Source: UMGS1312 sp964631595
GTDB taxonomy: Bacteria; Bacillota; Clostridia; Oscillospirales; CAG-272
Reading direction: 5' to 3'
Length of the DNA stretch: 64,000 bases
NCBI GenBank assembly: GCA_964631595.1
Contig: CAZVXL010000004.1
Location: forward strand, 1-64,000
Shown here one piece after another: positions 6,624-15,413 of this stretch; the first letter of the stretch is position 1; each line of letters opens with the position of its first letter. Both the position numbers and the translations under genes were made by a program. The notes under the pieces were generated by a model. The model did not search any database. It saw only the letters and a program-made list of their open reading frames with translations, and was not told the DNA's origin.

Positions 6624-7295
6624 GCACTGTGGCTCCTGTCGGTGCTTGCGATCGTGGGCTCATTCTGCCTGTTTGACGGGGAAAACCATCTTACGCTTGC
6701 GGCATCGCTTGTGGGTGTGACGTCGCTGATCCTGAATGCCAAGGGAAATCCGCTCGGTCAGCTTCTTATGGTGCTGTTCAGCCTGCTCTACGGCATAATA
6801 TCCTACTCCTTCGCGTATTACGGCGAAATGATAACATATCTCGGCATGACCCTGCCGATGGCTGTCTTTTCGCTGATAGCATGGCTGAGGAATCCGTATA
6901 ACGGCAACCGCTCCGAGGTCAGGGTGAGCTCCGTCGGGAAAAGGGAATGCATATTCATGCTTGCGGCGGCGGCAGCCGTGACGGCGGTCTTCTATCTGAT
7001 ACTTGAATATTTCGGTACCGCGAATATCGTGCCGAGCACGATGTCCGTTACGACAAGCTTCCTTGCAGTGTATCTGACCTTCCGCCGAAGCCCGTATTTT
7101 GCGCTGGCATATGCGGCAAACGATATCGTTTTGATAATCCTGTGGAGCCTTGCAAGCCTTGAAAACAGCGTATACGTATCGGTCACGGTGTGCTTCTCGG
7201 CATTTTTCTTCAATGATATTTACGGATATGTAAGCTGGCAGAAAATGAAAAGACGGCAGGAGGGCGGAGAGGGTTCGATGCGCGAGGGTCGGTGA
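6588..7295 (+). CDS. pnuC: PnuC-family nicotinamide riboside transporter
   Basis: 235 residues with about 6-7 transmembrane helices and the PnuC-type motif NAKGNPLGQ between helices 2 and 3. PnuC proteins move nicotinamide riboside (or, in relatives, thiamin or riboflavin) by facilitated diffusion, trapped by phosphorylation inside. The ATG at 6588 follows GGGAGGAAGC and sits right after the leader terminator, so expression should depend on read-through. A basic C-terminal tail (KMKRRQ) faces the cytoplasm. The NAD-precursor specificity is inferred from family only; no kinase gene lies nearby. Confidence 0.85.
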   Translation: MKSLKYFSVFEAALWLLSVLAIVGSFCLFDGENHLTLAASLVGVTSLILNAKGNPLGQLLMVLFSLLYGIISYSFAYYGEMITYLGMTLPMAVFSLIAWLRNPYNGNRSEVRVSSVGKRECIFMLAAAAAVTAVFYLILEYFGTANIVPSTMSVTTSFLAVYLTFRRSPYFALAYAANDIVLIILWSLASLENSVYVSVTVCFSAFFFNDIYGYVSWQKMKRRQEGGEGSMREGR

Positions 7296-7380
7296 TCTCC
7301 GCACAGGCGCAAGATACCGCGTCGGGGTATGATGCTTCGGCATCGGACGGCGGTCGGTGTGACCGAGGGTGAGGCACCTC

Positions 7381-8118
7381 TCAGCGGCGCCCGCCTTTTC
7401 TTTTTTCAAATTGATCCTTCAATTGCTCCAGATGCTCAAGCAGGGGAATATCCGTCTTGAACGGACGGAAGAAATTGTAGCGCTTCTTTGCCACGTCGTA
7501 TTTCTTGCGGATATCCGTCTTTATCGCCTCATATTTGACGATGACGTTGTTCTTTTCCGCAAACTGCCTCAGCTTGGCGACAAGATGCACGGACATTGCG
7601 GCATCTATTACAAGCACTCCGAAGAAGAAGCCGATGACAAACGAAAAGGCGAGATTTCCCGAGAGCCAGCGCAGGGCATCGAGAATGTGCGGGTGGATGA
7701 GGAAATAGTACAGCGCTCCGAGAAACGCCCAGATCAGTGAGAATTTCGGACAGATGATGCCTTGAATGTTGCCCCACTCGTCGGTGTAATCCCACAGACG
7801 CATATTGATGACACGCAGGCAGAGTATACCCGCTATGTATTCGATGCCCGTCATGCAGACAGCCATTATCAGAAATACGGCTGCCTTGTTCAGCACGGAG
7901 CTTCCGAGATCGAAGTGAGCCTCAAGCTGTGCCACCTCATAAAGAATGCAAAGCCCGAAGCCGTACAGGGGAAGATACGGGCCGGTGCAAAAGCCGGGGT
8001 TTATCCATTTGCGCTCCGGATTGCCGGAGGCGATAAAGTGCCTGAACAGAAGCTCCATTACCCAGCCTACGACCGAGCCTATGAAGAACAGAAAGGCGAG
8101 CGTGAGAAACAGATTCAT
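7381..8118 (-). CDS. CmpB-type putative ABC transporter permease
   Basis: 245 residues, five or six predicted membrane helices in the first about 180 residues, including the family-typical start (SVVGWVMELLFRHF) and PGFCTGPYLPLYGFG. The cytoplasmic tail is charged. This matches the ABC_trans_CmpB family, widespread in Clostridia, whose transport role is unproven. No ATPase gene is adjacent. Transcribed with trmL upstream in the same direction (65-bp gap). Confidence 0.8.
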   Translation of the reverse strand: MNLFLTLAFLFFIGSVVGWVMELLFRHFIASGNPERKWINPGFCTGPYLPLYGFGLCILYEVAQLEAHFDLGSSVLNKAAVFLIMAVCMTGIEYIAGILCLRVINMRLWDYTDEWGNIQGIICPKFSLIWAFLGALYYFLIHPHILDALRWLSGNLAFSFVIGFFFGVLVIDAAMSVHLVAKLRQFAEKNNVIVKYEAIKTDIRKKYDVAKKRYNFFRPFKTDIPLLEHLEQLKDQFEKRKGGRR

Positions 8119-8183
8119 AAAAACCTCCGTGCCCCCGAGAGACGGGGCTTGTCATGCGATGAGGCATATATCGGCGCGACGGC

Positions 8184-8672
8184 TTATTTTTCAAAATAAG
8201 CGCTTCCCTCAAGCAAGCCGTCGAAGTCGTGCTGGCGCAATACCTCGTATACGGCGATAGCCGCGGAGTTGGACAGATTCAGACTTCTCAGACCGTCCCT
8301 CATCGGTATCCTCAGACACCGATCGTAATTCCTGAGCAGAAAATCCTCGGGCAGCCCCTTTGTCTCCTTGCCGAAAAAGAGATAACAGTCGTCGGGGAAC
8401 CGAGCCTCCGAATATGCTCTCGGAGCCTTGGTGGAGAAGCAGAAGAACTCCGCGTTCGGATGCTTTTCGAAGAAATCGTCAAGCCCGTCGTAGTAGAATA
8501 TGTCAAGGCTGTGCCAGTAGTCGAGACCGGCTCTTTTCAGCTTTGCATTGTCGATGGCAAAGCCGAGCGGGCGGATCAGATGCAGTGCGGCACCGGTGGC
8601 GGCGCAGGTGCGCGCGATGTTGCCTGTGTTCTGCGGTATCTCGGGCTCGTGGAGTACGATGTTTATTTTCAT
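8184..8672 (-). CDS. trmL: tRNA (cytidine(34)-2'-O)-methyltransferase
   Basis: 162 residues, the usual TrmL length. SPOUT knot motifs are clear: the N-terminal PEIPQNTGNIARTC, the central FGKETKGLP and the C-terminal NLSNSAAIAVYEVLRQ. It uses S-adenosylmethionine to 2'-O-methylate the wobble base of tRNA-Leu isoacceptors in E. coli. A perfect sigma-A promoter lies directly upstream, divergent from the rnhA promoter. Confidence 0.92.
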   Translation of the reverse strand: MKINIVLHEPEIPQNTGNIARTCAATGAALHLIRPLGFAIDNAKLKRAGLDYWHSLDIFYYDGLDDFFEKHPNAEFFCFSTKAPRAYSEARFPDDCYLFFGKETKGLPEDFLLRNYDRCLRIPMRDGLRSLNLSNSAAIAVYEVLRQHDFDGLLEGSAYFEK

Positions 8673-8711
8673 TGAGGTATCACCCTGATGCTTTCTTCTG
8701 TATTATACAAT

Positions 8712-8740
8712 ATTATACTATGTTTTCGCGAGTTAATCAA
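8712..8740 (-). promoter_or_regulatory. Promoter of trmL
   Basis: Minus strand TTGATT (8740-8735), 17-bp spacer, TATAAT (8717-8712). Confidence 0.7.
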
Positions 8741-8781
8741 GGGGGGACACGGTACAGCCTTGTAAAGATAATGGGGAAATG

Positions 8782-8811
8782 TTGACACTGCGGCGCTTAA
8801 TGTGATAAAAT
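8782..8811 (+). promoter_or_regulatory. Promoter of rnhA-comEC operon
   Basis: TTGACA (8782-8787), 18-bp spacer, TAAAAT (8806-8811). Confidence 0.6.
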
Positions 8812-8846
8812 TAAAAAAGTAAATAAATGAGCGGCGAAAGGTAACG

Positions 8847-9290
8847 GTGGGAATGAAAAGAGTTAATTTGTACACGGATGGCTCATGTCGCAGGAACCCC
8901 GGCCCCGGAGGGTGGGGTGCCGTATTGCGCTACGGGACGCATGAGCGTGAGCTGTCGGGCGGTGAGGCGGATACCACGAATAACCGCATGGAGCTAACGG
9001 CGGTGATAGAGGGACTTTCCGCGATCAAGGAGCCGTGCGAGGTGGAGCTTTGCACCGATTCGAAGTATGTCGCGGACGGGCTCTCAAAGGGCTGGGCAAA
9101 GAGCTGGCGCGCCAAGGGCTGGCGCAAGAGCGACGGCTCTCCGGCGCTGAATCCCGATCTTTGGGAGAAGCTCCTTCGGCTGTGCGAATATCACCGCGTG
9201 GAGATCGTTTGGGTGAAGGGGCACGCCGGTCATTCGGAGAATGAGCGATGCGACAGCTTGGCGCAGGCGGAGAGTGCGAAATATGACTGA
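8847..9290 (+). CDS. rnhA: Ribonuclease HI
   Basis: 147 residues from a GTG at 8847 (or 145 from ATG 8853). AAAGG at 8837-8841 is five bases before the GTG and eleven before the ATG, so the GTG fits better. It degrades RNA in RNA-DNA hybrids. The carboxylate active site is intact: Asp in YTDGSC, Glu in NNRMEL, Asp in CTDSKY and Asp in NERCD. The helix with GWAKSWRAKGWRKSDG is the basic substrate-handle loop. Its end overlaps the DUF1294 gene by 8 bases. Confidence 0.93.
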   Translation: MGMKRVNLYTDGSCRRNPGPGGWGAVLRYGTHERELSGGEADTTNNRMELTAVIEGLSAIKEPCEVELCTDSKYVADGLSKGWAKSWRAKGWRKSDGSPALNPDLWEKLLRLCEYHRVEIVWVKGHAGHSENERCDSLAQAESAKYD

Positions 9291-9564
9291 TTATTTGCCG
9301 ATAGTCATATATCTTCTTGCCGTGTCGCTTGTCTCCGTGGCGGTGACCGCTTGGGATAAGCACGTGTCAAGGCTTCGCGGAAGACGCCGTGTACCCGAAA
9401 AGACTCTTTTGCTCCTTGCCGCCGCAGGCGGAAGCATTGCCATGTATCTGACGATGCTTCTTATACGGCATAAAACAAAGCATATAAAGTTTATGCTCGG
9501 TATACCTGCGATAATAATAGCTCAGTACGGGCTGATATTTTTCTTAAACGGTATCATGAGGTAG
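9283..9564 (+). CDS. DUF1294 small membrane protein
   Basis: 93 residues with a helix near residues 5-25, the family signature WDKHVSRLRGRRRVPEKTLL, and two further helices. DUF1294 proteins are small inner-membrane proteins of unknown role. The ATG at 9283 lies inside the end of rnhA, so translation is coupled. Confidence 0.8.
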   Translation: MTDYLPIVIYLLAVSLVSVAVTAWDKHVSRLRGRRRVPEKTLLLLAAAGGSIAMYLTMLLIRHKTKHIKFMLGIPAIIIAQYGLIFFLNGIMR

Positions 9565-9570
9565 CTGCCC

Positions 9571-11736
9571 TTGGATGCGTTGAGGCGCAGACCGCTCGGT
9601 ACCTTTGCCGCATTTTTCTATATTTTTTCTTGCATTTTGTTTTCGTGCGGAGAAGATGTCAGGACATATGTGCTGATCACAGCCTCCGCCTCGGCTGTGG
9701 CGGTCACGGCACTCTCACTCGGAGTGCGCGTGGATCGTGCCGTCACTGCCGCCGTTGCCGCGCTTTTGGCGGCGGCGCTTTTCGCGGGATATACGGTGGA
9801 CGTGATGATCGCGAAGAAAGCATCGCTTGTCGGAGGCGACGGGGAGATCGAGGGAACTGTCACGGAGAGGGGCTTCTCCTCCGCGTTCGGCGGCTCGTAT
9901 ATACTTGAAACACGGGATATGCGCCTCTCACTTGAGTCGGATAACGGTGAGCTGAGAGCGGGCGATACCGTGTCGTGCAGGGTGCATTTTCACTCGCCCG
10001 ACAGCGACTCTGCCGAATATTTGGCATCAAAGGGGATATTTGTCTCGGCGGAGACGGAGGGAGAGGTAACACTCCTCGGCAGAGGTGATGTTTCTTTCTT
10101 TGCGGGGCTCAGACAGAAGCTCTCCTCAAAACTTCTCGCCGAGATGTCGGCTGATGCCGGAGGCTTCGCGGCGGCGCTGATCCTCGGAGACCGAGCGCAT
10201 CTGCCCGACAGCATCGACAGAGATTTTCGCGCTCTCGGCATTACCCATATGCTTGCGCTGAGCGGTACTCACCTCACGTCGATGTTTTCTCTCGTCGAAA
10301 GATTTCTTCCGCGCGGGAAGGGGCTTCTTCGCCTTCTTGTGCTCTGTCCCGCCGTGATCTTCTATATGGCGCTCACAGGCTTTTCGTCCTCCGTGGTGCG
10401 CGCCGGAATAATGTATATCGCGGCAAAGACGGCGGCGGCTATAAAAAGAGATGCGGACAGCTTTACGTCGCTGTCCGTATCCGTGATGCTGATAGCTGTT
10501 GCGGATCCGTACTCGGTCTTTGACTGCGGACTTCAGCTCTCGTTTTTGTCCATGCTCGGGCTCATTGCCTCTGAAGCACTCAGACGGGATATCGAAACAA
10601 AAAGACGGACGCGTCTGCCCGCGCCCGTCGGTGATGCCGTCTCCGCATTTATCGTGCCGTCGCTGATACTGCCCGTAGCCCGACTGAGATTCGGCAGTAC
10701 GTCGCTTGCATCCCCCGTAGCGAATCTCCTGCTTGCGCCCGTATTCACGCTTTTTATCCCTCTGCTCGGCGCAATGCTTGCCGTGTCGTGGATCCCGCCG
10801 CTTTTTGTCCCGCTTGCGGGACTTGCGGATGCTGCGATCACGCATTTTCTCGGCTTTGTGTCGGCATTTGCCGAGGCGTGGGAATTTGTCCTGCCGCTTC
10901 GCGGAGGCGTGACCGGTGTGCTTGTCGGCGCATTTGCCGTCCTTGTCGCCGCCGCGGCACTTGCCGGAGCGCGTATACGCAGGATACTGCTGTGCTTCTG
11001 CTCCGTGACCTTGTCCGCCGCACTGCTTTCCGCACAGGTGCATGAGGTGCGCTTGCGTGACGGTGTCGGCGTATATTATGCCGCGGACGGGAAAAACGAG
11101 GCGGTGTGTATCGTGTCCGAGGGTTGTACGGTGCTGGTGGATATCGGCGCATACCCCGCGGCGGCGCGGACGGCTGCCGAGACCGCTCTCGGCTGTACCT
11201 CCGGTAGGATAGATTCGCTCGTTTTCACGCATCTTCATCAAAGCCACGGCATGACGCTTGCAACACTCTCGGGGGATTTCTATATCGAAAGCATTTGGCT
11301 TCCCGTGCCGTATAACGAAAGCTCTGCCGCGATCTCGGATATGCTCACCTCGGAGGCGGAGAAGCTCGGGATCACGGTGCGAACGTATGCATCGGGAGAG
11401 AGACTGTCCGTCGGACGCGGACTGCTCCGCGCCCCGACTGTCGGGTGGACCGATGCCTCCGAGCATCCGACTGTAAGCTTTGCCGTGGAATACGGCGGAC
11501 ACGGCGTGGAGTATTCGACCGCCGGAGCGGACGGCGCGGCGGGCACGGATACGGTACACCTTATCGGGGCACACGGCCCGAAAAGAAAGGGGACGGCACC
11601 GCCGTCCGACTGCTCGGTCATCTCCTCGGAGTGTGCCGCATCACTTGATGCCGTGGGTGACGGCGTGCTCGTCTCGGATAATACCTTTATCGACCTCGGA
11701 GAGACACCGAGAGTGACGGCTGTCAGAGCGCCGTAG
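9571..11736 (+). CDS. comEC: ComEC/Rec2 family DNA-uptake channel protein
   Basis: 721 residues starting with TTG, seven bases after AGGT. The order is: N-terminal membrane helices and OB-fold-like region (about 85-150), the competence channel domain (about 200-490; THMLALSGTHLTSMF and the GFSSSVVRAGIMY signature), and a C-terminal metallo-beta-lactamase-like domain. ComEC carries incoming single-stranded DNA across the membrane during transformation. The metal motif here is H554-L-H556-Q-S558-H559, so the usual Asp of HxHxDH is Ser, which suggests a weakened or lost nuclease site. No comEA is beside it. Confidence 0.88.
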   Translation: MDALRRRPLGTFAAFFYIFSCILFSCGEDVRTYVLITASASAVAVTALSLGVRVDRAVTAAVAALLAAALFAGYTVDVMIAKKASLVGGDGEIEGTVTERGFSSAFGGSYILETRDMRLSLESDNGELRAGDTVSCRVHFHSPDSDSAEYLASKGIFVSAETEGEVTLLGRGDVSFFAGLRQKLSSKLLAEMSADAGGFAAALILGDRAHLPDSIDRDFRALGITHMLALSGTHLTSMFSLVERFLPRGKGLLRLLVLCPAVIFYMALTGFSSSVVRAGIMYIAAKTAAAIKRDADSFTSLSVSVMLIAVADPYSVFDCGLQLSFLSMLGLIASEALRRDIETKRRTRLPAPVGDAVSAFIVPSLILPVARLRFGSTSLASPVANLLLAPVFTLFIPLLGAMLAVSWIPPLFVPLAGLADAAITHFLGFVSAFAEAWEFVLPLRGGVTGVLVGAFAVLVAAAALAGARIRRILLCFCSVTLSAALLSAQVHEVRLRDGVGVYYAADGKNEAVCIVSEGCTVLVDIGAYPAAARTAAETALGCTSGRIDSLVFTHLHQSHGMTLATLSGDFYIESIWLPVPYNESSAAISDMLTSEAEKLGITVRTYASGERLSVGRGLLRAPTVGWTDASEHPTVSFAVEYGGHGVEYSTAGADGAAGTDTVHLIGAHGPKRKGTAPPSDCSVISSECAASLDAVGDGVLVSDNTFIDLGETPRVTAVRAP

Positions 11737-12001
11737 CTATTATATCCTCAACTATCTCAAGTGTACAGCACGGTGTAACACCGCCGCGGTATAACAGATC
11801 AAGCACAAGCTCCGCCGTTTCCGGATCGGAGGCTATGTCCCTTGCAACGGCGGTCTCGCCGCTCTCCGCAATTGATACGCTCACGGAATAAAAGCATCTT
11901 GCAAGCTCGTATTCCCTGTACAGCCTGTAGCTGACGCTCAGGCTGTCGGTAACCTGCTTTTCGCGCAGCTTTACTGTATTCGGCGCCGCTTTGTCCTCCA
12001 T
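11723..12001 (-). CDS. DUF6514 family protein
   Basis: 92 residues with the pattern YSVSVSIAESGETAVARDIA followed by ...AELVLDLLYRGGVTPCCTLE and a short acidic end, typical of the small uncharacterised DUF6514 family of Clostridia. Its 3' end overlaps the tail of comEC by 14 bases in convergent orientation. Function unknown. Confidence 0.65.
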   Translation of the reverse strand: MEDKAAPNTVKLREKQVTDSLSVSYRLYREYELARCFYSVSVSIAESGETAVARDIASDPETAELVLDLLYRGGVTPCCTLEIVEDIIATAL

Positions 12002-12321
12002 AACACCATGTATCCCCGTGCTTATTTGAATTTGCCAAACCGGATAAATACCTCAAGATCAACAGGGACATATTAGCATATGCACCGCAGATGAGGATTA
12101 AGAAATCGGTAAGAAGCGGCGCACATCTCATATGGCGTGCGGATTCGGCGCGAAGCGGCGGTGCGGCGGATGCTTGCAAGAGGATAGGTTGCGGATAAAT
12201 AACATTGCGTGGCGTACACCGCACGCAAAACACCCGATATCTCCGATTTAATTCGGGAAAACGGAGAAAATAAAATTAATTCGGTTGCATAAAATAAATG
12301 CTTGCCGCAGAGGAGGGCAAA
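12002..12321. other. 320-bp intergenic region, nothing recognised
   Basis: Holds the divergent start regions of the DUF6514 gene and the CBS gene. Weak hairpins (GCGTG.../...CACGC near 12209-12228; CCGATTTAATTCGG near 12245) but no convincing gene, terminator or strong promoter. Confidence 0.5.
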
Positions 12322-13029
12322 ATGACGAGGGCGGATATATTTATAGACCTGTATAAGAATCTGGAGGAGCTGCTTTGGAGCAGATATTCCGACGGGAAGC
12401 AGTACTCCGGCAGTGCCGTGATGCGGTATTACAACAGTGACGAGGGAAAGAAGTGGCGTGAGGAGCTTAACGTCTGCCGCGAGATGAGGAACATTCTCTC
12501 CCACCACGCAAGTATAGACGGGGAAGCGGTGTTTGAGCCGTCGGAGGGTGTGATATCCGCTCTTGAAAGAATAATCGAGGATGTGAAGAATCCGCCGATG
12601 GCAAGGACGATAGCCACGCCGAGCGCGAGGCTTGTGACCTGCCGCCTCTCCGATCTGCTTGACAAGACAGTTGCGGCGATGAAGGAGCGGGGCTATTCCC
12701 ACGTGCCCGTCGTTGAGCGCGGCAGGCTTTACGGGGTGTTCAGCGTGGGAACTGTTTTTTCGATGCTTGAGAAATACGGGGCGAAAAGGATAGAGGAAAA
12801 TTCCCACATAAGCGATTTTTCGGAGTTTTTGCCGATAGACAGGCATATGACGGAGACGTTCGGCTTTGTGCCGGAGGATGCTCCGTACAGCAGTCTTAAG
12901 GCGAGCTTCGTTGCGCGGGGCCCAAAGCACAGGAGGATCGCCGCGCTTTTCGTGACTCCGAGCGGCAAGAAGGATGAGCCGCTTTCCGGCATCATCACTC
13001 CGTGGGATATGATAAAGGAGAGCAGATGA
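12322..13029 (+). CDS. CBS-domain protein with helical N-terminal domain
   Basis: 235 residues. The ATG at 12322 is chosen because GAGGAGGG lies six bases before it. The first about 100 residues are helical, with a polar R-x4-H-H core (CREMRNILSHH) reminiscent of HEPN-like folds. A CBS pair follows (about 105-235; KERGYSHVPVVERGRLYGVFS, and DEPLSGIITPWDMI near the end). CBS pairs sense adenosine nucleotides or related ligands. No partner gene indicates the pathway. Confidence 0.65.
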   Translation: MTRADIFIDLYKNLEELLWSRYSDGKQYSGSAVMRYYNSDEGKKWREELNVCREMRNILSHHASIDGEAVFEPSEGVISALERIIEDVKNPPMARTIATPSARLVTCRLSDLLDKTVAAMKERGYSHVPVVERGRLYGVFSVGTVFSMLEKYGAKRIEENSHISDFSEFLPIDRHMTETFGFVPEDAPYSSLKASFVARGPKHRRIAALFVTPSGKKDEPLSGIITPWDMIKESR

Positions 13030-13102
13030 CGGTGCGCCGAGGCTGTGCTTGAGCGGCGTGTGACCGGTGCTCGGCTCCCCGAGTATTTTGAGAAAAAGAA
13101 AT

Positions 13103-13162
13103 GTCCTCTCGGGCAAATATCCGAAGGCGGTGTGCCGTCGGTACTGCGCGAGAGGACTTTTT
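13103..13162. terminator. Terminator between convergent genes
   Basis: GTCCTCTCG (13103-13111) pairs with CGAGAGGAC (13149-13157), then TTTTT on the plus strand; the minus strand also runs into a T-rich stretch. Confidence 0.65.
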
Positions 13163-13175
13163 GCGCCTTGATGCT

Positions 13176-13850
13176 TTACGGATGGGGCAGGGCTTCGACT
13201 GCTGTCACTTGCAGAACAGCTCCGTCAACACGGAACAGAATGTTCAGCCCAGCAAAGTCGAGACCGTACTCTCTGCTCGGATCGTTTTGGTAATGCGGGC
13301 GCGGATCCTCGGAGAGGAGGAAAATAAGGGAGTCTCTTTTTTTCGTTGGCACCGCTTCGAGAAGGCGCTCGGGAAAGATCACCTCAAGGTGATCCCCGCG
13401 CCGCTCGTCTGCAAAGCCTCCCGAGGCATCGGGGTGACTGTCGGTGAATGCGAGGTACGGCTTTATGTCGAGTATCGGCGTGCCGTCCATGAGGTCAGCC
13501 CCCGATACGCGAAGCACGTCACCCTCGGAGGTCTTTTCGATCCCGAGAAGACGCACGGAGGACAGCCCGATCGGATTCGGGCGGAACGGTGAGCGGGTGG
13601 CGAATACGCCGACTCTTGTGTTTCCGCCGAGCCGCGGAGGTCGCACCGTGGGAGACCAGCCGTCGCGCTTTGCCTCGGAGAACTCCCAGATCAGCCACAG
13701 ATGACTGAAGGCTTCGATCCCGCGCAGTGCCTCGGGGCGGCGGTATTCGGGCTCAAATACTATTACGGCTTCGAGCTCTGTCAGTCCGCTCTGCCGAGGT
13801 ATTCCGAATTTTGTCGGGAAATCCGTTTGTATTCTTGCGATCGTTTTCAT
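13176..13850 (-). CDS. trmO: tRNA (N6-threonylcarbamoyladenosine(37)-N6)-methyltransferase TrmO family
   Basis: 224 residues. TsaA/TrmO beta-barrel motifs are clear: FGIPRQSG, EAFSHLWLIWEF, and the SAM-site signature FATRSPFRPNPIGLS. The C-terminal extension (DYGL... like SREYGLDFAGLNILF) is also typical. It methylates t6A37 of tRNA-Thr(GGU) in E. coli. It is a single gene with a terminator just downstream. Confidence 0.9.
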   Translation of the reverse strand: MKTIARIQTDFPTKFGIPRQSGLTELEAVIVFEPEYRRPEALRGIEAFSHLWLIWEFSEAKRDGWSPTVRPPRLGGNTRVGVFATRSPFRPNPIGLSSVRLLGIEKTSEGDVLRVSGADLMDGTPILDIKPYLAFTDSHPDASGGFADERRGDHLEVIFPERLLEAVPTKKRDSLIFLLSEDPRPHYQNDPSREYGLDFAGLNILFRVDGAVLQVTAVEALPHP

Positions 13851-13934
13851 GTGTCCTCCTCGTTCCCGAAGGAAAGGTGAATTGTGCGCGACAGCTTTGC
13901 GGGATCACCGAGAGCTTCGTCTTGTGCTATTATG

Positions 13935-14792
13935 CTATTTGTCGCCGCCGCAGCCGCATGAGGGTGATGCTCCGCCCTCGTATCTTTCCGTATATCCGCT
14001 TATTGAGGGAGGGCTGAACTCCGAAACGGGAAAGGACATATTGCGGAACAGACTGCACGGATCGTCCTCCTTCGGAATCGCACATTCCTTTTTGGGCACG
14101 GAATATTCCGCGGCATTGATGAGGTATTGAGCGGGGCGCTCAATACGCACGACGGAGAAGAAGCCGAGTGAGATGAGCAGCTTGTTTGAGGTGTCGCTGT
14201 CACACAGGCTTGCCTCCATACAGCAGCACACGCCCTCGGGAATATCGTCTACGGTGCAGGGGCAGCAGCAGGCGTGACGCGGCTCTACCACCTTGGAGCC
14301 GAGTATTATCGGATCGACTGTTTCGAGAACAGCTATCGGGAGATTTGTGGAGCTTTTGCATTTGCCTCTGCCGTCGGCGGGAGGACAAAAGCCGGAGCAG
14401 CCCTTTTCGCTCTTGAAAACGCTCACGTTCCCCTCACTGCCGAAAAGGATCACCTTCTTTTCAACTACCGCAATTCCTTCGAATTCCTGAATATTTGCGG
14501 GGCCGATGCAGGCCTCACATACGATTTTTGTGAATATCTTTATCGTGAGCTGATAGAACCCACGGTTAAAAGGTACGGCGTCAATATCTATATATGACCA
14601 AAGTACCTTTGCGCTTTTAGCTCGGATCGCACAGGTGCGCTCAATGATCTCCTGCCCGTAGCAGGTGAGATACACGCGAACGTCCTCAAAGCAATCCTTG
14701 TCACGGCAGGAGTCGAGGACGCGGTATGTATCAATACATACCATTTCCTTCGCAGAGCTCTTGTCGCAAAGTCTGTTTTCCGCCATTTTCAT
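13935..14792 (-). CDS. Conserved Cys-rich protein of unknown function
   Basis: 285 residues with more than 20 Cys, many in clusters (CCCPC, GVCCC, CSGFCPP, and the C-terminal SCGCGG). The N-terminal section contains IDTYRVLDSCRDKDCFEDVR and later PFNRGFYQLTIKIF and FEGIAVVEKKVILFGSE, which I recall from conserved hypotheticals in spore-forming Clostridia. No signal peptide or membrane helix. Cys clusters suggest metal binding or disulfide cross-linking, as in spore-coat proteins, but this is inference. Confidence 0.6.
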   Translation of the reverse strand: MKMAENRLCDKSSAKEMVCIDTYRVLDSCRDKDCFEDVRVYLTCYGQEIIERTCAIRAKSAKVLWSYIDIDAVPFNRGFYQLTIKIFTKIVCEACIGPANIQEFEGIAVVEKKVILFGSEGNVSVFKSEKGCSGFCPPADGRGKCKSSTNLPIAVLETVDPIILGSKVVEPRHACCCPCTVDDIPEGVCCCMEASLCDSDTSNKLLISLGFFSVVRIERPAQYLINAAEYSVPKKECAIPKEDDPCSLFRNMSFPVSEFSPPSISGYTERYEGGASPSCGCGGDK

Positions 14793-14929
14793 GACCGATC
14801 CTTTCTTGGGAAGTCTCAGACGGCGATACCGTCTTCTCTAACAGAATATGCCGACAGACGGAAATTGACAGAAAAAGAATACCGTTACGTTGGAGATGCG
14901 TGAATATACGAGAGTGCGGACGGCGCGCG

Positions 14930-14975
14930 GAAAAATAAAAAACGAGCTTCATAGGGCATACACCTTATGAAGCTC
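14930..14975 (-). terminator. Terminator of the tRNA array
   Basis: GAGCTTCATA/TATGAAGCTC hairpin (14944-14975) directly after tRNA-His on the minus strand, then GTTTTTTATTTTT. Confidence 0.85.
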
Positions 14976-14979
14976 ACTA

Positions 14980-15057
14980 TGGGGTGAGTGATGGGAGTCG
15001 AACCCACGGTCTTTAGGGCCACAACCTAACGCTCTAACCAACTGAGCTACACCCACC
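14980..15057 (-). tRNA. tRNA-His (GUG)
   Basis: Cloverleaf on the minus strand: extra G-1 at 15057 paired with C73, acceptor GTGGGTG/CACTCAC, anticodon stem TTAGG/CCTAA with loop TTGTGGC (anticodon GTG), T-arm with TTCGACT, encoded CCA. Confidence 0.95.
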
Positions 15058-15060
15058 GTG

Positions 15061-15137
15061 TGGCGTACCTTGGGGGATTCGAACCCTCGACCTACTGCTT
15101 AGAAGGCAGTTGCTCTATCCGGCTGAGCTAAAGGTAC
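15061..15137 (-). tRNA. tRNA-Arg (UCU)
   Basis: Minus strand: acceptor GTACCTT/AAGGTAC, anticodon stem CTGC.. with loop CTTCTAA (anticodon TCT), T-arm GAGGG-TTCGAAT-CCCCC, encoded CCA. Confidence 0.95.
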
Positions 15138-15178
15138 AGATCCGTATTACTCCTCCGCCGGAGAGGGGTAATAAAAAA

Positions 15179-15252
15179 TGGAGCGGGTGATGGGAATCGA
15201 ACCCACATGGCCAGCTTGGAAGGCTGGAGTTCTACCACTGAACTACACCCGC
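15179..15252 (-). tRNA. tRNA-Gly (UCC)
   Basis: Minus strand: acceptor GCGGGTG/CACCCGC, anticodon stem CCAGC.. with loop CTTCCAA (anticodon TCC), T-arm GTGGG-TTCGATT-CCCAT, encoded CCA. First of the Gly-Arg-His array. Confidence 0.95.
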
Positions 15253-15280
15253 AAAGGCACTTTTCTTCAAGCGCTCACTT

Positions 15281-15309
15281 ATGATACCATAACTTGCTCG
15301 GTTTGTCAA
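15281..15309 (-). promoter_or_regulatory. Promoter of the tRNA array
   Basis: Minus strand TTGACA (15309-15304), 17-bp spacer, TATCAT (15286-15281). Confidence 0.75.
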
Positions 15310-15413
15310 CACCTTTTCGGAAATTTTCGAAAAATATTGTTCTGCGCTTTTTGCCCCGAAAATAATGTACAAACAATTATTCGAAAACCCTCGATATTTC
15401 CAAAAAACCGCAA

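Noticed and set aside
10126..11574. 480-codon minus-strand frame opposite comEC
   Set aside because: Rich in His/Arg/Gly in the way of shadow frames; comEC is well supported.
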